A DNA stretch of 10,538 nt from Alistipes sp. (lineage in GTDB: Bacteria; Bacteroidota; Bacteroidia; Bacteroidales; Rikenellaceae), in the NCBI GenBank assembly GCA_017391665.1, contig JAFOXS010000257.1:1-10538 (forward strand), in the 5' to 3' direction. Of the stretch, positions 1-6,139 are shown in pieces. Below the pieces are notes generated by a model. It searched no databases and was not told where the DNA came from. It was given only the letters and a program-made list of their open reading frames with translations. The translations under genes and the position numbers were made by a program. Position 1 is the first letter of the stretch. Each line of letters begins with the position of its first letter.

Positions 1-52
1 CACTGATTTATTCGGGAAGGTAGCAAAACAGGAGTAAGTCAGAAGACCTGCC
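1..52 (+). promoter_or_regulatory. Cobalamin (adenosylcobalamin/B12) riboswitch, 3' half, truncated by the window edge
   Basis: Seen: the conserved 3' core elements of the cobalamin riboswitch family (Rfam RF00174) occur in order and with usual spacing. CACTG at 1-5 is the end of the GCCACUG element, GGGAAGG is at 14-20, and AAGTCAGAAGACCTGCC is at 36-52. The 5' half, including the CCGGUG and CCCGCAACUGU blocks, would lie before base 1. Known: in Bacteroidota these aptamers usually sit in leaders of BtuB-type TonB receptors and other B12 uptake or B12-alternative genes, and B12 binding lowers expression. Odd here: no B12 gene follows. The next gene is a YidE-like transporter starting 370 bases downstream and preceded by its own promoter. 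Identification of the element is strong; its target is unclear. Confidence 0.9.
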
Positions 53-322
53 AAGTCGATTCGAGGTTGAAAGTTCTCGAGGGTTAGGCTTTCAATATCG
101 TCAATTTTACACTTTATGTTTTTTTATTTTCAAGCATCGTTTCTACGGTATTTATATCGTATGGTGTTTGGCTGTTACCGTTAGGTATTACGGGCTTTAT
201 TTGTACGGTGGGCTTGAGATATTGAGCACCATTTGTTCGGAATTTAGTATGTGTATGTGTAGTTTTGTGGCTCGCCGTACATTTTGCCCACGCGTGAAAT
301 TATGTCATTTTGACTAATATTT
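53..322. other. AT-rich stretch without a convincing gene, downstream of the riboswitch
   Basis: No reading frame with a normal start and plausible length is seen on either strand. Just after the aptamer are two mutually exclusive small stems. TCGAG at 61-65 can pair with CTCGA at 76-80. TTGAAAG at 67-73 can pair with CTTTCAA at 89-95. They could form the riboswitch's expression platform. A run of seven T follows at 119-125, too far from either stem to make a standard terminator. The longest + reading frame starting with ATG here (116-184) would encode only 22 residues. A minus-strand frame at 114-299 is open but has no start codon near its beginning. ACGGTA (145-150) and TACCGT (176-181) form a weak inverted repeat. 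Confidence 0.5.
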
Positions 323-345
323 TGTACGAAATGGAATTTGGTACA
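323..345. repeat. Imperfect 23-bp palindrome, possible operator upstream of the YidE-like gene
   Basis: The arms are TGTAC-g-AAAT (323-332) and ATTT-g-GTACA (336-345) around the 3-base centre GGA. Nine of ten positions per arm match; the only mismatch is G opposite G at 328/340. The centre lies about 50 bases upstream of the transcription start expected from the promoter at 352-382. That is a typical place for an activator or repressor dimer. The operator role is inference; no regulator is encoded nearby. Confidence 0.45.
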
Positions 346-351
346 GAAAGT

Positions 352-382
352 TTTTAAATTTATTTAATAATCACTACCTTTG
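352..382 (+). promoter_or_regulatory. Bacteroidota-type promoter of the YidE-like transporter gene
   Basis: TACCTTTG at 375-382 matches the Bacteroidota -7 consensus TAnnTTTG exactly. At the expected 19-base spacing the -33 region is TTTT (352-355), an imperfect version of TTTG in an AT-rich context. Transcription would start near 386, giving a leader of about 35 bases before the ATG at 423. This promoter would bypass the riboswitch at 1-52. Exact match at -7, weak at -33. Confidence 0.65.
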
Positions 383-422
383 CGGCTGGTTAGAAGTTTA
401 GGTTAATAAAATTAGATTAGAA

Positions 423-2090
423 ATGGATTGGTTACATTCGCTCTTTCTTGGCGAGGGTATAGCCCACACGGTGCTGGTGCTCTCGATAGTCATCACGCTG
501 GGCATGTTTCTCTCAAAGATCAAGATCGGCGGCATCTCCATCGGTGTTACGTGGATTCTCTTTGCTGGTATCGCCGTGAGCCACTTCGGTATGCGTGTGG
601 ATCACAATACGCTGCACTTCATCAAGGAGTTTGGTCTTATACTGTTTATCTTCTCTATCGGCTTGCAGGTGGGTCCGGGTTTCTTCTCATCCTTCAAGCA
701 GGGCGGTCTGCGCCTTCTGGCGTGTGCCGTGAGTGTGGTGGCACTGGGTGCTCTGACTACATATGCAATACATCTTGCGACGGGTACTCCTCTTGCCACG
801 ATGGTAGGTGTCATGTCGGGTGCTGTGACCAATACGCCTGGTCTGGGTGCTGCGCAGCAGGTCTATAGCGATATGACGGGCATTGCCGATCAGGATATAG
901 CTATGGGTTACGCCGTAGCCTATCCTATGGGTGTTGTGGGAGTTATCCTCTCGCTCATCATCATTCGCTCGCTTACGCGTGTAGATATTACGGAGGAGAA
1001 CAGGATTCTGGAGGCTATGCGTGCCGAGCAGACCAACATCGAGCGTCTGTCAGTAACCTTTACCAATGGAGCACTCGAGGGTCACACCATTGCCCATATG
1101 CGTGAGCTTATCAACCGTTCGTTTGTCATCTCGCGTATCATGCACGAGGATGGCACGATCACCATTGCCGATGGCTCGAGTGTATTAAAGGTTGGCGAGC
1201 GTCTGCGTTTGATCTGCTCGCCTGACGATCGCGAGGCTGTGGTGGCGTTCCTTGGTCAGACTATCGAGATCAGCAAAGAGGAGTGGGGTGCAGGCTCCGA
1301 CCTGCAGTCGCAGCTTGTCTCGCGTCGTATCCTTATCACCAAGGCTGAGATCAATGGCAAGACCTTCGCCGATTTGCGTCTGCGCTCACGCTATGGAATC
1401 AACATTACGCGTGTGACACGAGCAGGTATCGATCTGGTGCCGTATCAGGGTATGGAGTTGCAGATTGGCGACAAGGTGATGGTTGTTGGTAATGAGACTG
1501 CCATCGAGCAGGTGGCGCACGTGCTGGGCAATTCGCTCAAGCAGCTGCGCGAGCCGCATCTTATCACCATCTTCCTCGGTATTGCTCTGGGTGTGTTGCT
1601 CGGATCGTTCCCGCTGATGAATGTGCCCCAGCCCGTTAAGCTGGGACTTGCCGGCGGTCCGCTCATCGTGGCCATACTTATCGGCCGCTTCGGTCCTCAT
1701 TTCCACCTTGTAACCTATACTACGGTGAGTGCCAATCTGATGCTTCGTGAGGTGGGTCTTGCGATGTTCCTTGCTGGTGTGGGCATCGGCGCTGGCGATG
1801 GCTTTGTCGATGCCGTTGTGGGTGGCGGATATGTGTGGGTGGTCTATGGCCTTATTATCACCATGCTGCCGCTGCTTATCGTGGGTGTGGTGGCACGCCT
1901 TAAGCTGAAGATGAACTTCTACACGCTCATGGGATGCCTGTCGGGCAGTATGACCAACCCAATAGCGCTGGGCTACTCCAATACGGTGTCGGGTAGCGAT
2001 ATGCCCTCGCTGAGCTATGCTACGGTCTATCCCGTGGTGATGTTCCTCAGGGTGCTCGTTGCGCAGATGATGATTATGCTTGCCGTGTAG
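423..2090 (+). CDS. YidE/YbjL/AspT-family transporter (aspartate-alanine exchanger superfamily), substrate unknown
   Basis: A 555-aa inner-membrane protein, about the length of E. coli YidE. Seen: two hydrophobic halves (about residues 10-183 and 378-553) flank a soluble middle. The halves carry related signatures, GVMSGAVTNTPG at 129-140 and GCLSGSMTNP at 504-513, the hallmark of the AspT/YidE/YbjL duplication. The middle has two RCK_C (TrkA_C)-like domains at about 205-285 and 295-375, each ending in a conserved LxVGD/LQIGD-like loop (256-261, 346-350) followed by a short strand. Known: AspT exchanges aspartate for alanine, but most YidE/YbjL relatives have no proven substrate. RCK_C domains usually bind a small ligand and gate the transporter. 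The start ATG lies about 35 bases after the predicted transcription start, with no clear Shine-Dalgarno. The gene stands alone between a promoter and a terminator. The family call is firm; aspartate or any other substrate is not supported. Confidence 0.9.
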   Translation: MDWLHSLFLGEGIAHTVLVLSIVITLGMFLSKIKIGGISIGVTWILFAGIAVSHFGMRVDHNTLHFIKEFGLILFIFSIGLQVGPGFFSSFKQGGLRLLACAVSVVALGALTTYAIHLATGTPLATMVGVMSGAVTNTPGLGAAQQVYSDMTGIADQDIAMGYAVAYPMGVVGVILSLIIIRSLTRVDITEENRILEAMRAEQTNIERLSVTFTNGALEGHTIAHMRELINRSFVISRIMHEDGTITIADGSSVLKVGERLRLICSPDDREAVVAFLGQTIEISKEEWGAGSDLQSQLVSRRILITKAEINGKTFADLRLRSRYGINITRVTRAGIDLVPYQGMELQIGDKVMVVGNETAIEQVAHVLGNSLKQLREPHLITIFLGIALGVLLGSFPLMNVPQPVKLGLAGGPLIVAILIGRFGPHFHLVTYTTVSANLMLREVGLAMFLAGVGIGAGDGFVDAVVGGGYVWVVYGLIITMLPLLIVGVVARLKLKMNFYTLMGCLSGSMTNPIALGYSNTVSGSDMPSLSYATVYPVVMFLRVLVAQMMIMLAV

Positions 2091-2109
2091 TGAGTCACTA
2101 TAAACAAAG

Positions 2110-2147
2110 AAGGCTGTCCCCGAAGTGTGGTGGACAGCCTTTTTTTA
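2110..2147. terminator. Bidirectional intrinsic terminator between convergent genes
   Basis: A 10-bp perfect stem, AAGGCTGTCC (2110-2119) with GGACAGCCTT (2132-2141), encloses a 12-base loop. On the + strand it runs into seven T (2140-2146), ending the YidE-like transcript. On the minus strand the hairpin is followed by a T-rich stretch (TTCTTTGTTTATA), so it can also stop the operon that ends with the GntP gene. The GntP stop codon (2145-2147) lies in the + strand T tract, so the two 3' ends are tightly packed. Confidence 0.88.
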
Positions 2148-3404
2148 TCCTATTACGAGATACTCTCCTATCATCAGCAGCGTGAGTGTCAGACCCACGA
2201 GCGTCATGTAGGGTATTAGTCGCAGCATCTCCTCTATCGAGAGCTCCATCGAGCCGCCCGAAGCGTGGAAGAACGATCCGTGGGGCAGGTGGTCGAGCAC
2301 CGTCGAACCTGCATTGACCAGCGCAGCACCCCACACTGCACTCATTCCCGATGCCAGGATGCTGGGGGCAAACGATGCTGATGCTATCGTGGCGCCAGCC
2401 GTTGTTGATGCCGTAGCTGCCGACATCAGAATACCCGATAGCGGAGCCAGCAGCAGACGTGACGCCTCACCCTGACCAAGTACCGATATGAGCAGATCGG
2501 TCAGCGTCGAAGCCTTTATTATGCCTGCTATGGCACCCGTGCTGACCAACAGTACGGCTACAACCGACATCTTCTCCAGTCCGTAGCTCATGCTCTGCGC
2601 AGCATTGCGCCATTGGCGTGTGGCGATAAGACCTACCACACCTCCCGCAGGCAGAGCCAGCAGCGGGTCTATGGCAATGCCCGCCACGGGACGCAGCATC
2701 AGCAGGACGATGACCGTGAGCGGAGCCGCAATGGCTGCCCAGAACGGGGGTAGCGACTCATCCTGCGACGTCGATAGATCGGCCTCGGTAGCCTGCTTGC
2801 CATTGGCGTAGGAGGGTAGCATGGGCAGAATCACATATACGACAACTATCAGTCCTATAATTGCCGGCACCACACCCGCAAGCATAACGGATGAGAGTGG
2901 CGAGTCGAAGTTCTCGGCAGCGATGATGGTGTTGGGGTTGGGCGATAGGATGTTGCCACACTTGCCACCGCCGACCATGGCCAGCAGCAGCTTAAGTCGT
3001 GAGAATCCCATGCGCTCGGCAGCAACGATGGCTATGGGCGCTACGGTGATAACGGCCACGTCGATAAATACTCCTACGGCACATAAGAGCATCGTCGAGA
3101 GCGCCAGCGCCAGAAAGAGGTGCTGCTTGCCCAAGCGATTGATGATTGTGTGCGATATGGTTGTGGCGGCACCAGTCTTGATCAGTACGCCCGAGAGTAC
3201 TCCGGCCGCGATGATGCGGATGATGGCGGGCGAGATGTCCTTTATGCCCGATATCATATTGGCTACCGTCGAATCCAGTCCCATGCCACCGATTAGTCCG
3301 CCCGCAACGGCTCCTAACAGGAGCGAATAGACGGGTGAGAAACGGCGTGTGATAAGGATGATGGCTATGGCAAGGCCCGCAAGGGCTCCTATGGCGCTAT
3401 TCAT
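2145..3404 (-). CDS. GntP-family permease (gluconate:H+ symporter family), probable glycerate/sugar-acid importer
   Basis: A 419-aa polytopic inner-membrane protein, slightly shorter than E. coli GntP. Seen: many hydrophobic segments from about residue 3 to 417, split by a hydrophilic loop at about 198-220. Typical family features are GVFIDVAVITVAPIA (111-125), a GGGKCGNILSPNPNTI block (145-160), an Ala/Ser/Thr-rich re-entrant-like stretch (327-345) and DHLPHGSFFHASG (371-383). Known: GntP permeases take up gluconate, fructuronate, glycerate and similar acids with protons. The ATG at 3402-3404 overlaps the end of the upstream glycerate kinase gene by 8 bases, which implies translational coupling. 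A kinase that uses glycerate, coupled to this permease, makes glycerate or a close relative the best guess for the substrate, by inference only. The gene ends in the bidirectional terminator. Confidence 0.9.
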   Translation of the reverse strand: MNSAIGALAGLAIAIILITRRFSPVYSLLLGAVAGGLIGGMGLDSTVANMISGIKDISPAIIRIIAAGVLSGVLIKTGAATTISHTIINRLGKQHLFLALALSTMLLCAVGVFIDVAVITVAPIAIVAAERMGFSRLKLLLAMVGGGKCGNILSPNPNTIIAAENFDSPLSSVMLAGVVPAIIGLIVVVYVILPMLPSYANGKQATEADLSTSQDESLPPFWAAIAAPLTVIVLLMLRPVAGIAIDPLLALPAGGVVGLIATRQWRNAAQSMSYGLEKMSVVAVLLVSTGAIAGIIKASTLTDLLISVLGQGEASRLLLAPLSGILMSAATASTTAGATIASASFAPSILASGMSAVWGAALVNAGSTVLDHLPHGSFFHASGGSMELSIEEMLRLIPYMTLVGLTLTLLMIGEYLVIG

Positions 3405-4536
3405 TGTCTTTCGAGTTTAGGTTTAACAATCTTACTATCTGCTCTACGGTGCGGCTTACACCTCGTGCGGCTACGTCATGCTGCATGGCGTGCTCCAGAG
3501 TCATCGGGCCCGACACTACGGGCAGAATGGCTGCAAAGCCGCTTCTCTGCACCGCCTCCGACTCCTCCACCGAGCCGCCAATGGCAACTACGGGAATACC
3601 CTGCTTAGCGGCACGCTGCAACACTCCGCTGGGGGCTTTGCCCATTATGGTCTGGTAGTCGATGCGTCCCTCGCCCGTGATTACAAGGTCGCTGCCGCTG
3701 ATTATCTGGTCGAAGTGAATGGCATCCAGAACCATCTCTATACCTGCGCGCAGTCGAGCACCCAGCACGGCTTGCAGAGCGTAGCCAAGGCCACCTGCGG
3801 CGCCAGCACCCTCGGTGTGTGCCGCCGTGGGATTCACCACGCTGGCAAAGTTTTTTAGTCCCTTGTCTAGTCGCTCAACAACCGATGGCGAAGCACCCTT
3901 CTGCGGGGCATAGATGTGGGCTGCACCCTGAGGGCCATAGAGGGGATTCTTCACATCACACGCAACTTCAAGTAGGCACTCCTTAAGCTCTGGCATTGCG
4001 CCGCTTGCGTCAACGGTTGCTACACGCTCAAGGCGTGCTCCGCAACCTGCTACGAGGTGACCTTTACAATCGTAAAACCGATAGCCCAGCGCCTCGAGCA
4101 TACCCATGCCGGCATCGTTCGTGGCACTACCGCCAATGCCAATAAGCAGATGTCTCGCACCACGACGCACGGCATCTGCAATCATCTCGCCAGTGCCATA
4201 GGTGGTCGTAAGCAGAGGGTTGCGCTCCTCAGTGCTAAGAAGTGTCAGGCCGCTTGCCGAGGCCATCTCGATTATGGCCGTGCGACCCTCATCCACCACT
4301 CCGTAGCGAGCCATGATGGGTCGCATCAGCGGGTCGTGAACACGCACCTCGCGCCACTCGCCCTGAAGTGTTGAGATAAGCGCCTGAGCGGTGCCTTCGC
4401 CTCCGTCGGCGATCGAGATCTTTTTCACCTTGCAGTGGGGCAGAACGCTAAGTATGCCTTGCTCGGCAGCACACGCCACATCGTAGGATGAGAGTGAACC
4501 TTTGAATGAGTCAACGGCAATGGTAATCTGTCTCAT
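3397..4536 (-). CDS. Glycerate kinase (GlxK/GarK family)
   Basis: A 379-aa cytoplasmic enzyme of the usual length for this family. It phosphorylates D-glycerate with ATP; GlxK/GarK members are generally assigned as making 2-phosphoglycerate, which enters lower glycolysis. Seen: the N-terminal motif DSFKGSLSS (9-17), ADGGEGT (43-49), the glycine-rich GIGGSATNDAGMG (133-145), GAGAAGGLGYAL (243-254) and the C-terminal SDLVITGEGRID (282-293), in family order. No truncation or missing motif is apparent. Its ATG (4534-4536) lies 30 bases after the stop of the small Cys-rich gene, with no obvious promoter between, and its end overlaps the GntP gene by 8 bases. The three genes thus look like one transcript. 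In other bacteria such kinases serve glyoxylate, glucarate or galactarate breakdown; none of those upstream enzymes is in this window, so imported glycerate may be the direct source. Confidence 0.93.
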   Translation of the reverse strand: MRQITIAVDSFKGSLSSYDVACAAEQGILSVLPHCKVKKISIADGGEGTAQALISTLQGEWREVRVHDPLMRPIMARYGVVDEGRTAIIEMASASGLTLLSTEERNPLLTTTYGTGEMIADAVRRGARHLLIGIGGSATNDAGMGMLEALGYRFYDCKGHLVAGCGARLERVATVDASGAMPELKECLLEVACDVKNPLYGPQGAAHIYAPQKGASPSVVERLDKGLKNFASVVNPTAAHTEGAGAAGGLGYALQAVLGARLRAGIEMVLDAIHFDQIISGSDLVITGEGRIDYQTIMGKAPSGVLQRAAKQGIPVVAIGGSVEESEAVQRSGFAAILPVVSGPMTLEHAMQHDVAARGVSRTVEQIVRLLNLNSKDNE

Positions 4537-4566
4537 TTGAGAATGTCGGTTTTTATGTTTTGTTTT

Positions 4567-4731
4567 CTATTTACACTCTTTGTCGGGCGAGTTGCGATAG
4601 GGACACTGATTGTCGTCGCATCCCGTACATTTGGTGTACTTGCGGGCTCTATAACCACGCACAATGGCACGCACAAGCCATGCTGCGACGGCTGCGCCAA
4701 TGATATATACTATGATGGTTTGTGCTGTCAT
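4567..4731 (-). CDS. Small Cys-rich single-pass membrane protein (FeoB-associated-like)
   Basis: A 54-aa frame from ATG (4729-4731) to TAG (4567-4569), read directly from the sequence. Seen: a short N-terminus MTAQ, one hydrophobic helix at about residues 5-24, an Arg/Lys-rich flank (21-34: R, R, R, R, K, K) and a cytosolic-looking tail with four cysteines (C35, C38, C43, C53) in CTGC-x4-C-x9-C. Tiny proteins with one N-terminal helix, a basic stretch and a CxxC-x(3-5)-C tail are annotated in Bacteroidota as FeoB-associated Cys-rich membrane proteins (Pfam PF12669). That match is by pattern only, and no feoB is in the window. It is the first gene of the glycerate kinase/GntP unit and has a near-consensus promoter directly upstream. 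The cysteines could bind iron, zinc or an Fe-S cluster; the function is unknown. Residue pattern and promoter both favour this strand over the overlapping + frame. Confidence 0.75.
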   Translation of the reverse strand: MTAQTIIVYIIGAAVAAWLVRAIVRGYRARKYTKCTGCDDNQCPYRNSPDKECK

Positions 4732-4738
4732 ACTTAGA

Positions 4739-4769
4739 CAAAGATAAACTTCCTAATCCAAAATTCAAA
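4739..4769 (-). promoter_or_regulatory. Near-consensus Bacteroidota promoter for the Cys-rich/glycerate kinase/GntP operon
   Basis: Read on the minus strand: TTTG at 4769-4766 (-33), a spacer of exactly 19 bases, then TATCTTTG at 4746-4739 (-7). Both elements fit the Bacteroidota consensus TTTG-N19-TAnnTTTG. Transcription should begin about four bases past the -7 element, near 4735, while the ATG of the small gene is at 4731. The mRNA would be leaderless or nearly so. The promoter lies in the 56 bases after the efflux operon's last stop codon, where no terminator hairpin is visible, so some read-through from the efflux operon is possible. Confidence 0.75.
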
Positions 4770-4787
4770 ACAAAACGGCCGCAAAAC

Positions 4788-6137
4788 CTACTCCTGCCAC
4801 CCATCACCCAGCGCCAGCACCAGATTGGCTATGGCCTGATACTGCTGCATGGCAATCTGCACGAACTGCTGTTGCGAGGCGTACCACGTCTGCTGCGTGG
4901 TGATTACATCTAAATAGTTGCTCATGCCACGCCTGTAAAGCGCCTCCTGCAGCGAAGCGATCGAGGCATTGTGTTCCACGTAACGGGCATAGTGCTCGCC
5001 CTGTAGGCGTAGTGTGGAGATCGTGGTCAGCGCCTGCTCGACATCTTCGAGTGCCTGAAGTACCGACTGCTCATATTGCAGTGCCCTCTGACGGTACGCC
5101 TCGCGTGCCATCTGCTCACGTCGGCGCAGTCGCCCAAACGAGAAGAGGGGTTGCGTGAGCGAGGCCGTGATGTTCCATGCCCACTCGCCATGGGTGAAAA
5201 CCGCCCGTACGTTGCGACCAAATATTCCGCCACTCTCGGTGAGCGAGATACTCGGAAAACGCTCACTGCGTGCTATGCCTACGGCGGCGGCAGCGGCCTG
5301 CAACTCATAGTGAGCCTGCATCAGGTCGGGACGGCGCGTGAGTAGCTCGGATGGTATGCCGGCAGGTATAGCCTGCGGCAACGAGGGCATCGGGAGCGAG
5401 TCTAAGGGTGGCGACTGTGGCGTGGTGCCCATCAGCGTCGAGAGCGAAAGCTGTGCTACGCTGAGTGCCCGCTCATACTGCGCTACATCGGCCTCGGCTT
5501 CACTCACAAGACTGCGCGCCTGCTCGCGGTCAAGTCCCGACGCAAAGCCATACATGGTGAGCGAATCGGTCAGCGACTGCGCCTTGAGACGTAGCGATAG
5601 TGTGCGCCGAGCAAGCCAGAGCAGCTGCTGCGACTCGACGAGAGTGAAATAGGCCGTTGCCACCTCGTGCGAGAGCGTGAGTCGCAGGGCTCGGTATGCC
5701 CACTCGGTTGAGAGATATTCGGCCCGAGCCTGACGCGTAGTATGGCGCAGCGCCCCGATGAGTGCCGTATTCCACGACACCCCCTGCCCGAGCAGAAACT
5801 CGCCCTGCTCCGAGAGTGGCGGTGTGCGCTGTCCCTCGGCCTGAAGGCTGATACCCAGCGAGGGGAGTAGCGAGGAGCGTGTGGCTGCGATGTTGTAGTG
5901 CGCCTGAACGATGCGCGATGCTGCCACCTGCATATCGCGGTTATGCTCCAGAGCGTAGCTTACAATCGAGTCGAGCCTCTCATCCTCGAAGATAAGCCAC
6001 CAGCGCGATTGTAGCTCCGCACTGCGTGGCTCTTCGGGAGCGTATATGTACTTCTCGGGCATGGCGACTTGCGCAGGATTGAGCCCCAGCGAACAGCCCG
6101 CAAGCAGCAGCGAGAGGAGTGTTAAAAGTCGTTTCAT
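4788..6137 (-). CDS. Outer-membrane efflux lipoprotein, TolC/NodT (OEP) family
   Basis: A 449-aa outer-membrane channel of a tripartite RND pump. Seen: a lipoprotein signal peptide, MKRLLTLLSLLLAGC, with lipobox LLAGC and acylated Cys15. A first OEP repeat follows, containing the SRWWLIFEDERLDSIVSYALEHN stretch in pieces (about 45-70) and long Gln/Ala-rich helices. The second OEP repeat includes LTQPLFSFGRLRRR (around residues 325-340), the usual strand-turn before the last coiled helices. The length is normal for NodT-type factors. The ATG is 2 bases after the pump gene's stop, so it is co-translated as the last gene of the efflux operon. The trimer is expected to form an outer-membrane beta-barrel with a periplasmic helical tunnel that docks onto the adaptor. 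Substrates cannot be predicted. Confidence 0.93.
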   Translation of the reverse strand: MKRLLTLLSLLLAGCSLGLNPAQVAMPEKYIYAPEEPRSAELQSRWWLIFEDERLDSIVSYALEHNRDMQVAASRIVQAHYNIAATRSSLLPSLGISLQAEGQRTPPLSEQGEFLLGQGVSWNTALIGALRHTTRQARAEYLSTEWAYRALRLTLSHEVATAYFTLVESQQLLWLARRTLSLRLKAQSLTDSLTMYGFASGLDREQARSLVSEAEADVAQYERALSVAQLSLSTLMGTTPQSPPLDSLPMPSLPQAIPAGIPSELLTRRPDLMQAHYELQAAAAAVGIARSERFPSISLTESGGIFGRNVRAVFTHGEWAWNITASLTQPLFSFGRLRRREQMAREAYRQRALQYEQSVLQALEDVEQALTTISTLRLQGEHYARYVEHNASIASLQEALYRRGMSNYLDVITTQQTWYASQQQFVQIAMQQYQAIANLVLALGDGWQE

Positions 6138-6139
6138 AG

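Noticed and set aside
116..184. 22-residue + strand frame downstream of the riboswitch as a leader peptide
   Set aside because: It has no ribosome binding site, low-complexity Phe/Tyr content from the T run, and no evidence of a role.
215..272. Minus-strand frame ending GKMYGEPQNYTYTY, resembling the C-terminal end of an outer-membrane receptor
   Set aside because: The resemblance covers about 15 residues. Upstream in the same frame there is only a short AT-derived stretch before a stop, so there is no receptor body on this strand.
4537..4737. 66-residue + strand frame opposite the Cys-rich gene
   Set aside because: The minus-strand frame has a coherent helix-plus-cysteine layout, a consensus promoter and an operon position; the + frame has none of these.
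4768..4790. Possible terminator after the outer-membrane efflux gene around CGGCCG
   Set aside because: Only a 6-base palindrome is present, with no usable loop or stem extension; the T runs nearby belong to the promoter region.
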